Shown: positions 48,462 to 63,349 of the stretch, piece by piece | How positions within the stretch are numbered: the first letter of the stretch is position 1 | How the letters are laid out: each line of letters opens with the position of its first letter | Origin: Clavelina lepadiformis | Taxonomy: Eukaryota; Chordata; Ascidiacea; Aplousobranchia; Clavelinidae | Direction of reading: 5' to 3' | NCBI RefSeq assembly: GCF_947623445.1 | Contig: NC_135244.1 | Location: 9,548,001 to 9,612,000 of the forward strand | Length of the DNA stretch: 64,000 bases | The notes under the pieces: model-generated | Told to the model about the DNA's origin: nothing | Databases searched by the model: none | What the model saw: only the letters and a program-made list of their open reading frames with translations | Position numbers and translations under genes: made by a program

Positions 48462-50561
48462 GCTGGATTTTTTTATTACTGCTTCATTCCAACACATCAG
48501 CTTGTATCCTGCGCGGGAACCAATCATGCAGTTGGTATTGAGTTGTCCAATAGGTTTAATTTCATGTTTGGAATGACAATCTTATTAGTGATTTTTACTT
48601 AAGTAAAATATTTATTTGTTTTTCTTCCTTTATTATTTGCTGCAGGAATAATACAAGTTGTAGAATTCTTTGCTGACAAAAACGTTTCACTTTTGTCATT
48701 AATGTACAGTATACAAGTGTATATATAATGCTTAAAAAGCTCTATATTTCATTTCACTATTGCGCTGTTGTGTAGGAATCAAAGAAATATTTCAAACTGT
48801 AATAATAATAATGTGTAGTTCAAAAAATAGTATGAATTTTACAACTTTCTAGACAGTTTGTGATCATACGTTTCAAATGGTTTTTCCCGAAGTTATTTTC
48901 CATTGTGTTTTAGACTGAATTAAGTCTTGGAAAAGGTCACTTTGGATTTGAGAAGTCATCTTTAACAGACATGTTTTGCACTGAATATAGTTAACCGCAG
49001 GCTGCGATAGCTAAAGTTAATGAGTGGGTAGTTGATATATAGTTAAGTGCACACGGTTTTCTTTGATGAATCATACTTTTGGATCATGAATGCAAACAGG
49101 TATGACTACCAGATTAATCTGGTTCGAATAGCCAGTGTATGATACAGTACTTCAAAAACTTTTAATTCAGTTTAATAAGAAAAGTTCTTATGAGTCTATA
49201 CATGTTTTGATTACTGGACGCTATATATTGTAGGTCTATACATTTCCACTTTTCCTAACGTGAAGTGTATAACTTATTGAAATTAAGATCAGCCATTACA
49301 TATAGCTCTACTCAAATTAAGGATACGCTTCAAAAGCGACTGTGAAAAAATAATAAAAGTTATATGTACAGCAATGTAATCAGGACCATAACGGAAAAAC
49401 AAAAATTACTTTTACCTATAGAATTGCAATCATTATAGGCTTTCATGGAAAAAATGGTTACGTATACGTATAAACTGTGCTTTTAATTTCCTAAAAATGG
49501 CCTAGTTTTGTTTACATTTTTTGCATGTTGCGAATTTTGCTGCAATGTTTATTTTAATATATTTTTATAAATTCTCGAAAGCGCTTGAACTAGCTGGACA
49601 TTTTTAAGAATTAACTTGTGCTTTTATTTTCCAAACTATGTGTCAAAGAAGTGGCGTCACGGCACGCAAAATGGCGGCTATTTTGGTAGGTTTGGTTGTA
49701 CATCTTGAAAAATGCTGGTTATCGTCTATGACTCTATATGTTTCCTGGACTTTTATTAAAAGTTTTCACTGTTTACGTTGTTTTTTCAGTTGAGTATATT
49801 TCGACGCTGTAAATTACTTTTGTAGCGGATTTCTTTAAGGTTAAAGTTTATTCAAGTTATCCAGCTATAAAGAAAGATACGGTAGTCTATAAATGTTGTA
49901 CAAGATTTTCATCCATACCAAAGCAATTTGCTGCAGTTTTTCACTTTTATTTGTTGGTACAAGTATAAGCCAATAGCAAGAAATATAGCATATGACACAC
50001 TGATCAACAGTGCTGGATAAATACGATATTTCGTCATAGATACCACACTGTGGCCTTAAAACAGAAAAAAAACAAAAATGAAATAATTTCTCATCCATAA
50101 TTTCGGGGCATTAATCAAAGAGCAGCAACTTTAAATTTACCACAGTTCTTTATAACGCAACGAGCAGCAGGTCACCACACATCAATATTACATATTTAAT
50201 GTGCAGTCATTATAATGGAACGCTTAAAAATGAGCACAAAGAAAAGACGATAGTAGACTATACTGTATATAATAAAATGGAACTCATTACATTAACAAAC
50301 CAAAAAATCTCAGCGAAAACAGTGGCACATATTATCATTAGCCTGAGATACATAACATCTATAACCATATTGCGATATCAACACAAGAACATTATTATAG
50401 TAGAACTCCTCTGTTTATTTGGTAAAACAATGGATATAGCAGGTTGAATCATTAACATATATAGAAATAGATAATTTAAAAAGTAGAATAAATCAACAAC
50501 TTTTCGAATGCTCAAATTCACCTTGTGTATACTATTTTCAGTATTTTGTATTTTACATCTT

Positions 50562-54343
<3,782 letters not shown>

Positions 54344-54352
54344 CTTTTGTGA

Positions 54353-54359
54353 TGAGTCA
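54353..54359. promoter_or_regulatory. AP-1 (TRE) consensus, TGAGTCA
   Basis: TGAGTCA sits inside the 13-bp palindrome TGATGAGTCATCA (54350-54362), 10 bp upstream of the first possible EGR start codon. It would be in the 5' leader if transcription starts further upstream. Sequence match only. Confidence 0.45.
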
Positions 54360-54562
54360 TCAAAATATCAACACTGATTCACTGTAACTCAAGTAGAATG
54401 ATAACTACCTCAATGCTAACAAGTTTGCATCAGAATGGTTTAATCGTATTCAGAAACTATACCAATAGTAGTTGCTTTGGCGAAAGCGTATTGAGAATGA
54501 GTACCGAGATTACGCGAGATCGTCCTTATGAACAAGCGTCTGACGATTTTAGTCGCGGTTTG

Positions 54563-54570
54563 TGACGTCA
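54563..54570. promoter_or_regulatory. CRE consensus, TGACGTCA
   Basis: Perfect palindromic CREB/ATF site, 220 bp upstream of the first EGR ATG. CRE sites are common in immediate-early promoters. Sequence match only. Confidence 0.5.
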
Positions 54571-54860
54571 CGCTTACGCAAATCAACCAGTTTTCTTCAA
54601 AATTTAGTCATTTATGCAAAAGTAAATGTTAGAAATTTGATATGTATTGAAAGCTTAAGTAAAGATGCATTTGCTGGTATATACAATAATCTTCGAAAAT
54701 CAGTAATTAAAGTATAATTTTTGAAAAATGCGATTTTGATAAAATTCTCCCAACCGGTACGTTAAATATAGATACCCATATTTGGCAAACTATAGTTACG
54801 TTTCGTCAATTCTCCTTCACTTACGTCGCTACGGCAAAGACTGTTTCAGGTCTCGGTTTA

Positions 54861-54870
54861 CCTTATATGG
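54861..54870. promoter_or_regulatory. CArG box, CCTTATATGG
   Basis: Perfect CC(A/T)6GG match, the SRF-binding core of serum response elements, 518 bp upstream of the first EGR ATG. Vertebrate EGR1 promoters use several such boxes. Only one perfect copy is seen here. Confidence 0.5.
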
Positions 54871-55899
54871 ATAGGCCTTATCTCCATAACGTTTTTACAG
54901 TGGTACAGATGTGTGCTTGATATTTCAGTTATGCTTTGTTGTTGAGAAGGGGTCCAAGCCGATGCCGAACAAAAGGCGGGACTTCCCAGCAACATTGGCC
55001 TACTTTTGATAAGAGGTGCTCGTTACGGTTGGTTGATCAAAGGAGCATTGCATTGCAAGTTTGAAGCATTTCCAATGAGTATTTTGAATATTAAATTTGA
55101 TCATGGTGTGCATTCTCAGTTAAAGATTTTGATCGATCTTGTCAGAGTTTATATTATATATGACCTGGAATACAGGTGAAGTTATGTTAAACGGGATATT
55201 ATAGTATTTTATTATATTACAGTATTATCAAAAATTCGCTTAGAATGTAAAACCGAGAAGTGAGTTAAGAAAGGAATAGCGAATACAAGGTGACCTCAAG
55301 CAAACAGCCTGTAGCTTATAGCAATGACAATGACTGGGTGACTACGATGTCCACACTCTTGCGCAATCCACGTGATAGTATGCTATACACGTGCTTCGTA
55401 GCTTAACTTAGTGCTCAGTGTTATTTTGTTGCTTTGGCAATGTTGATACAGTGGATATTTTTGCTTGTTTTATTGATACTGTTTTACTTAAAGACGATTT
55501 ATCTGTATGTCAAGGGTAACATGGTCTACTGACCATTAATTTTTGTGTGTGTATGTATATAGCCTAGCATACATGCATGTGTGTAGGACGTAGGCAGTAG
55601 GAAAAAAGTGCATTATGTTGAATTCTATTTTTCTTACCATTACTCTGTATTTTGTTGTTCAACTTCAGCTGTAAATATTTTAATACGTTTTTTATTGTAT
55701 TTAACATAATTTGTAGGCTAAGTTCTAATACATTTTACCTAAGTCTGAAAACTGTTTTTGTACACTATGGGTTGTCACTAGTCAACAAAAAAATAATACA
55801 AATCATCGTAAGAATGATTGAAGCAAAATCAACCTTTTGGCTATCCATTCGGGTCTAGTACAAAAGTGCTTAATCAAATGACGCCACAATTTGTGAAGC

Positions 55900-56030
55900 A
55901 GGGGTCTAGCATACAAATGCATCATGACAAATTGGAAAGTTTGCTGTTTTTGGAGGTGAAATCCTCCGCACATTTAGCAAACTTTCCAATCTGGGTATCA
56001 CATGGTTTTGCGCTTCGTAACTAGACCCCT
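55900..56030. repeat. 131-bp foldback element upstream of FAM136A
   Basis: Starts AGGGGTCTAG and ends CTAGACCCCT. Internally ATTGGAAAGTTTGCT (left arm) pairs perfectly with AGCAAACTTTCCAAT (right arm) around a loop of about 28 bases that itself has GGAGG/CCTCC. Either a small foldback transposon or a structured RNA. No clear target duplication. Confidence 0.6.
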
Positions 56031-56228
56031 TTTACCAAATTTAGCTGCCTATATTTAACTATGGGCTACATGACCTACTTCTGGTGAAATAGTCATTTTC
56101 TATATTATTATTATTACCTTTTCAACACTACCTGGCTCGATTATGTTGCTGTTTCAAATAAGTATGCCAATAACTGAAATAATTAATAAATTAAATTAAG
56201 ATAAATTTGAAGTGCTGACCTGAAAACC

Positions 56229-58238
56229 ATGGAACAGAGGGTGCAGGAATCCCTGCAAAGGATTGATAATGAAGCAAGCAATATGCAAAGGGACATTGAA
56301 AAAAGCTATATAAGGAAGCTACAGGTAGCATAAATAATACTGCTTACCCTAATTTCGTTATAAAATTACTATAATATAATATACTATAATACATACGCTG
56401 TATAGTGGCAGCAGTCATATGTTTTCTAACAAACTCTAAGTTTAATTTTAGCATGTACACAGTACACCTATCGTTGTAATGTAAACGTTGTGTTGACTTA
56501 GGTTTTGAAACCACTTAGGATTAAAAATAAAAAACTACTTTCTATTAAGGGACAATCGATGCGCAAGGGAGCAGAATGTTGTGACAACATGGTAGCATCT
56601 GCAGAAGAAGTGCAGAACTGCATCAAACAAAGTCAGCAGCCTTCAGTGAAAGTCCAAGCACTTATGAAGCACGGTAAGTAGTACCATCATCTCAGAGCTG
56701 TCTATGTGGGTAATTGCTGGGGTTAATACATTTAAAAAAATGCAAACTGTTACCATCCCTTTGTTGAAAGAGTAGTATCTGCAATTCTTGTTTGTTCTCA
56801 CTTCTAGATAAATGTCAGTATCAGAATAACATGACCAGTAGATTTATGTGGGATTGATCAATTATTCTATTCTTCGTCAAAAGTGCAATTGGGTCGAAAA
56901 ATCAAGCTAGTTGTTATTAGCATGTGTTAGTGAACAGGAAAAAGTGAATAAAAACCAAAAAGGCTTAAAATGTGATTGTAAATAACTAAGATGCTAACTG
57001 CTAGTAACAACTAGCACAGCAAATAAACCCACAATTGGACAGAATCTGGCGTATTTGGCAATTTTATAAATAACTTCTTAGTACGATGATGCCCCAGCAT
57101 TAGTACAGTTTATAACCATGTCTCTTCTAAGGTTAACCTCAAATTTGCAATTATTGTTTTAGAGACTTGACTTATGTTTGAGCAAAATTCCTAGCATTAT
57201 GGACTACATACCACAATTTTGAACAAATTTAGATACAGTGTAGCTAAGACCATTGGAATATGAAAAAAATTTTATTGTCGGGTTTTTGTGAGAATACATA
57301 ATGCAGTAGTTACAGTATTTTTTACATGTAAACTGCCAACGAAAAGTTTTAACAACCAAACCCATCCCTGTGTATGACAACGGTTTTGCTACTGAAATTT
57401 GATAGTTTACGTTTGTCCCATGTTGAAAGATGTTTTGTATGATATTGAATTCCCCATTAGAGCATCTTTTTCAAGTCCTAGCTATTAAATCACTGAGTTT
57501 ACTCAGTATGTTTTGTTTGTCTTAAATGTAACTTCTGATCATATGTTTCGGCTATCAGTGTCTTCCTTTCACGCTCCGTTAGGCACAAAATGAATCATTC
57601 CACAAATCTACTTACTACTATCGGCACTTTGTAATGTGAACATGATACTGATTGCGTGAGAACACATTTAAGACTAGTACCAGCTTTGAGCCTACATTTT
57701 AATAGTAGGCTAAGAATTGTAAAAACTCTTCCTAAAAATAGTAACTGACATCATCATTTAAGTTAACCCACTACATTAGTTGTTTGTAAACGGGATGATG
57801 ATTAATACAAGGTACTTGTCTGCAAGGGCGAAACTTGGGTTTCCCAAATCATCTCAAGTTTTAGGTCTGCTTATAGTGTACATCACTAAAGTGCTATTGT
57901 TTTCAAATAGTGTATCTCACTAAACCTTGATCTTTTACATACCCCTTTTTTTCCAACGCTAAGAATTAAATACAGGTATATTATTTCGAACCACTTGATT
58001 ATTTGCACTTATATTTGGATGACTTTCAGAGTTGGAAGATTTTCAACAGAGGCTACATCGCTGCATGTTGTCATGCCAAGACAAAGCGAAAGATTCCATG
58101 ACAACGTCGGGTTCAATGCAAATGGAGCCAAAAATTGAAAAGATGTTTGGAGACTGCATGTGCGCATGCGCCGATGAACACTTAAAACTGTTACCATTAA
58201 TGAAGCAACGTTTGATTACATCTATGCCAAAAATTTGA
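56229..58238 (+). CDS. FAM136A: FAM136A homologue
   Basis: Three exons, 56229-56324, 56550-56673 and 58030-58238, with phases 0 and 1 fitting exactly, giving 142 aa (human 138). FAM136A is a mitochondrial intermembrane-space protein with helix-pairing CX3C motifs. Family features seen are SYIRKLQG, ALMKHELEDFQQRL, RCMLSCQDKAKDSM and DCMCACADEHLKLLP. The C-terminal CX3C pair is intact (RCMLSC, DCMCAC). In the N-terminal pair the usual CSAACC reads KGAECC and the usual CIERC reads CIKQS, so the first and fourth cysteines are replaced. The start ATG is in exon 1 with MEQRVQESLQRIDNEA, matching the family N-terminus. AATAAA is at 58304-58309. Intron 2 (56674-58029) holds nothing recognisable. Confidence 0.93.
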
Positions 58239-58381
58239 CCAATCTATGCATTACTTGGTTGAAATCCGTTTTGTTTTGATGTGACTACGCTTGAAAAAGG
58301 CATAATAAATTTCCACTGCAATGTATGCCTGCAAGATATGTTTTATTTCGTTAAAGCAATAATGAATGTGCTATGACTGCT

Positions 58382-61300
58382 TCAATTCATATTGCGCGAA
58401 GTTTCAATTTCTATGTAATCCAGTGCCTTTTGTTTGGCATCAGCGATGGTGGATTCGCTTCCATATTTCGATTCGAACTCCACGAAACGTTTAAAAAAAG
58501 ACCTCATTTTCTTGCTGGAAAAATTGATGTTGATGATACGACCGAACACTTCCCTGAAATATACACAAAATAATAAATACAAAAGTAGAGATAAAATTAG
58601 ATGATGCAGTTATTTCTGGCAGTTGCATAAAGCATTCGGTGGTGGTACAAGGGACCTATGACACTGCGACTGAGTTTCTATAACGGGATACTTGCCTTGT
58701 GTCTTCGAGACGTTTCGCTTTAATAAGAGTGTCAATATAAATTGACCAAACATCGGTGCGCTTTGGGTAACTACTCAGCGCATTCTCGAATATAGTTCGT
58801 CCGCGTTCTATCTCTCCCAAAGAAAACTCCATTTGTGCAAACTTGCATATGACCTCTAAATCTGAAAAATAAAAATAATATAGCAAGTTGAAACCAACCG
58901 TGAATTCGGCCATTGCCTCCTGAATTCTGACGTTGATGGAATTGGCATACTGAAAAAACTAAGTACAGTTAACTCTACCCACAGGTTAACGACCTTGATT
59001 TAACCGAGCAGGGAAGGCGTACTAGCACCAAATTCTAAATGTCATTTAAAGTATAATACGATTTTTACGCCCGGTCAAAGCCTATTTACAAGCCGCAAGA
59101 TTCTAAAAGTAAAACATTTGATGCGGAAATTATGTATCGGCACCTATCTATATACATACAAGCTTAACGTGTTTTACGGACAGTGAAACACCTACGCTGT
59201 TTCTGTTCCAACATTTTTAGACTTCTCTTCATAACCTCATGCGCTTCTTGTGGTTTATTTTCCACCATCAAGTGCCGCATGTACGCCAGCCAAACCTCTT
59301 TCTTCCATCTATACTTTTTTATCAGGTTTTGGTGAATTTCTTGTGCTTTCTGTGTTAAAAATATATGTGAGTAACGTTAAACGATAAACAAAGTATCAAA
59401 GCCTTTGGGTCACGAATACAGTGACGTCCCATAACCACTACATGATTGTTTGAGCAGAAGTCACCGAATTATTTCATTCCACAATACTGCGTATATAAAA
59501 ACTAAGTCCTTTTTAGAAAACGATCTAACGTAAAAAGCAATAAATACAGTACAATAAACCTCCACAACTTATCGGTAACGTCAATCGAAGTGTATTTTTA
59601 GTACAAAAAACAACGTTAGTTAATAAAGATTCTACAGCTAACAAAATGACGTTCAGTCACACATACATATACGATAAACGTGTTCCTGAAAATTGAAACA
59701 ACGTATTACAGTTGCAAGGTACGTCAGATTACGGCATCTTTTCTCCCACATACCTCACGCTTGCCCGACGTAATGTAGATATTTATCAGGTGATTAAGCA
59801 CTTTCAGTTGATCGTTTTGCTCAAGGGCACGCTCTAGTGTGCGTTCCAACGAAATGTCGGACCCGTACAAATTTTCAAGATTGAGAAGGGAAACCCAGAT
59901 GTTCAGTTTTTCCTTTTCCTCCCTGTATAAAACAGAAATAAAAGACGAATAAGAAAAATACGCTGGATCGGACAAAGCTATGAGGAAGAACTTGCTTGAA
60001 TAACGTTATTATACGGACTTACACACGTGCACAAAACCTGCTGATATTTACTACTTTAAAATTTTAATTTATAATGATCTAACTGTTTAAAGATCACTTG
60101 AGTGGACCGGCGGGATAACCGTGTAATTAATTTACTTTCTACAGGGTATTTGAGATTAGAAATTTCTATAAAGGAAACCCATTTGAAATGCGGTTATATC
60201 TTTGCGATTGTCGCAAGACCGCAAACTTTGTTTGACGTCATAAGTGACATAAATTCTATAGGGCTAACAGTTGCGGTTTACCTCAACCAACCTTGCAGAA
60301 AAGAAGTCTAATGAATGCGTTAATGTCTCACGGTAAGCGTTGCAATAATCCGTTATTCTATTTCGATTTAGCAAACGCCAATTTTACAGCTCGAAAGCAC
60401 AGTACTTTGTTGTCAACAATACCTTCCTAAACACAGCAATAATGATAAACTTTGTTGGCACGTTTCAATATAGATAACGCACAAATGCAAATATGCAAAG
60501 ATGTTTCCCTGGCATTTATTCATTATTTTCCAGAGGAGAGGTTACTGGTATACCTGTTGATACTTTGAAACTGGTCCACTTAAAATTCCAAGCAGTACAT
60601 TTGAGGAAAAAATGGGCGATTACCCCATTATTTCGACTGTACTACATTAATTAAACTTGCGGAGTGCGTTCGCATACACTATAACTAAGTATAACGGTAC
60701 AAACTAAAACGTCAATAGCAAATTGCAAAATACTGGTTAAAAGCAAACTGACACTTACCATAACCATCTATATCAAAAAAAATAATATGAAAAAGGCTTA
60801 CCTAAAGTTAATTGTTTTTAAGGCTTTCTCGGCAACCGCCCTTGCTTTCTCAATTTCGGCAGCGTGGAGATGAAACGCCATGTATCTAACCCACATCTAA
60901 AACCATAAACTAAGACGTTACACTTTGCTACGAACACATTACAACTTATGAGGCTTACTTACATGCAACTGTACCAATACTTATTTTGTATTTTATTTCT
61001 ATACAAAATAGGCGTAAACAAATATTAAAACAAGGATTACAACCACAGAAGTAAAATATTACTTTCACTTTCGTCACAGTGCTTTCACACCATGAAAATT
61101 AACTTGCTTCCAAGAGTCCAAGCCACACAAACATTTCGGCGGGATCGGGGTTTAGCATTGAACCACACAAATACCACCCGGAAAACAACGTAATGCAGTT
61201 CATGTATTGCGCGATCAACTACAACCGGACTAACCATTGAATTGTCAGAATTGGATGCCATCAGCCTCTCCCATTCATCGACACTATGAGGAAGTCTGGT

Positions 61301-63349
61301 TTCATCCATGAGCTCCAACTCCCTTTTTCTCAGGTCTTCTTCTTCCAGGACCAACATTTCTTCCTTCTGTTTTTTCGTCAGTTTTACAGAAATCTGGAAG
61401 CGGATTCAGATTGTCAGGTTGGTCAAAACGAAAATAAGCAAGTGATTAATTAAACAATTGCTGACAATCTTTTCCAGAAAGCACAACCATCATATTACCT
61501 GTTTGTCTTCGATCCCGCTATCTTCATCATCATCACCCTGGTTAGTGACATCATCATCAACTTTCATGTCATTCTCCCACACAAACCCAGGTTCTTCTGT
61601 GGCGTCATTTGTGATCTCAGCGTTGCTGACAGAAATGGAATTTACCTGGGAATTTAACAAAATTTTTAACTATTTTAAAATTATTTTTTGTACTATATTT
61701 AATTTATGCTGTTTTTTCATTATCTTTCCTCGGAAAAACTTGGAGAATACTCATAAAAAGTATTCATACACGGTAACATTTATAACGTGGGTGAAACTAC
61801 AAAGCCGGTTTTAAATTAAAAAACATTGAATCAAAGTACGTTAATTTACACACTAATCAGGTTTTTCAGAAACCGCAAATATCCTTGTTGGAAATTGGCA
61901 CTGAAGTATGTAAAATCCTACTGACTTTTATTTCAGTATCTATCTTTTTCACAGTGAAATAAAAAGATGATATTTTATCCTTCAAAATTTCATATATATT
62001 TTGCTAGCTTATTACATGTCAAAGTCAAACTGTCTTCGTTTTCCGCCAATTCACACTTATTAAAGTATTTTTAGAAAATAATAAAGGCAGGAAATTATTG
62101 AGCATCAATCCGCGTGAAGTAAGAATTCGAGAAACGACCCAATTGTCTGTTAGTAGGCTAACTTCTAAGGCTGGGGTTTGTTTATATGGAGCTATTTTTA
62201 TTTTTTTGACGATTGTTTTCGTCGTTTGTCTCCCACGCGATGCTGCCGTTTGGCCAACAATGGATTATTTCAAATCGATTAAATATTCGCACAATCCCTG
62301 CATCGGCAAGCAGGATATGATCAGGTTAAAACAGAAATGACATTTGAGATATCTTAAAATCAAATTTCCTTCGTTTCTGATCGGAAAAAACTTTCTAAAC
62401 GATTTTTTACAGATCTGCAGATGTATCAAATATCTATCCCAATACAATAGCGCAAGGCGTTGCAAAAACTAAAACTATGTGATTAATTGAGCATGCGCAG
62501 AGTTTTCAGGGATGATAGGGTTACAGAGTAGCGCTGATTCGCACGAAAACCTCATTAAGAAACGATACGACCAAATACGACAACAGATTGAGGATAAACA
62601 ACAGTCAGCCGAACAACAACAAAGCTCTTTCGAACGCACCGTAAATTACACTGATTTCCGTGTAATTGAAAGTCTGCGGGGAATGATGGATCGATTTCGA
62701 TTCTGTATTTAAATTAGGTGTTATACTTAACGACCGAACGAGTCGTTTGAAAACATAAGCGACTCGGATGAACTCAATTATTTGTTACGTATAGAATGGT
62801 GTTTATATCAGTAACACAGCCGTGAATCTCGGATGTTTACAAATAACTTAGCAGTGAAATATTTGTGGCCATACAATATTTTGTGATGTGAAAGTTTACC
62901 ACGTGTTGCGTAACTGCATAAGAGCACGATGTGCTTGCAACTATACCTCGATTGTATTTTTGATTATGCTTTCTTTGATTAGTTTCTTGACAGCCGCTTT
63001 GCTTTCGCGTTTTGCTTTTCGCATTTTCTTCTTCCTGGAAAAATAGAAAAAGTTTAGGTACAATTTGTTTTCCAACTGCTATTAACTCGTCGTTAAAGGC
63101 AGATTATAACTGATGCATAGGACAGCAGTGCGTGAACCCGATTAAGCCGATTAACGATCTCAGAACAACTAGTAGTAAAACATGTTGTTACAATCAAAGC
63201 AGGCAACATACTGAACAGGCGATGATTCGTCTTTTTCGCTTATCTTTCGCTTGCGTAGTGGCAAGCCGAGTGATTGTGGAATTAAATCTTTTTCGCCAAC
63301 ATCGTCTTCTAATAAAGACAATTCGATCTTGCCATCTAGCGATGATAAG
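58382..63349 (-). CDS. PDCD11: RRP5/PDCD11, C-terminal HAT-repeat region (5' part outside window)
   Basis: RRP5 is a nucleolar U3-processome protein needed for 18S and 5.8S/25S-28S pre-rRNA cleavage. It has S1 RNA-binding repeats and C-terminal HAT/TPR-like repeats. Exons seen: about 63200-63349, 62947-63034, 61499-61645, 61235-61393, 60802-60896, 59754-59922, 59196-59349, 58696-58861 and 58382-58553. The first ends the last S1 segment ([20 protein letters not shown]), followed by a Lys/Arg-rich and an acidic linker ([14 protein letters not shown]). The HAT repeats carry [108 protein letters not shown] and [18 protein letters not shown]. The 58696 exon ends at a GC donor. AATAAA on this strand is at 58342-58347. 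The upstream S1 exons must lie beyond base 64000. Confidence 0.94.
62098..62482 (+). CDS. Candidate small single-span membrane protein inside a PDCD11 intron
   Basis: Two exons, 62098-62324 and 62413-62482, join in phase 2 through a donor AG-GTTAAA and a good acceptor (TTTTTTACAG), giving 98 aa. The N-terminal 28 residues are basic ([19 protein letters not shown]). One hydrophobic span follows ([17 protein letters not shown]), then a polar tail with [17 protein letters not shown]. Type II or single-pass topology is likely. I do not recognise the family. It is antisense to PDCD11, between the exons at 61499-61645 and 62947-63034. The weak donor and lack of homology keep confidence low. Confidence 0.3.

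Larger units (their letters stand above)
35773..50561. other. 14.8-kb region without recognised genes
   Basis: No ORF here resembles a known protein, and no exon chain with consistent phase could be built. It contains two hAT MITEs (36758-37361, 47681-48015), a CCAA microsatellite (48391-48461), a perfect palindrome (44927-44948) and a short GA run near 45500. The region is the 3' side of EGR. The EGR polyadenylation signal (AATAAA on the minus strand) is at 50414-50419. Confidence 0.65.
54344..56228. promoter_or_regulatory. Divergent intergenic region between EGR and FAM136A
   Basis: 1.9 kb between the two start codons. Its EGR-side half contains AP-1, CRE and CArG consensus motifs listed separately. 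The FAM136A side holds a 131-bp foldback element. No coding region recognised. Confidence 0.6.

Noticed and set aside
48257-48602. Gly-Trp-Leu-Val and Asn-Gln-Pro-Thr repeat ORFs
   Set aside because: Artefacts of the CCAA microsatellite.
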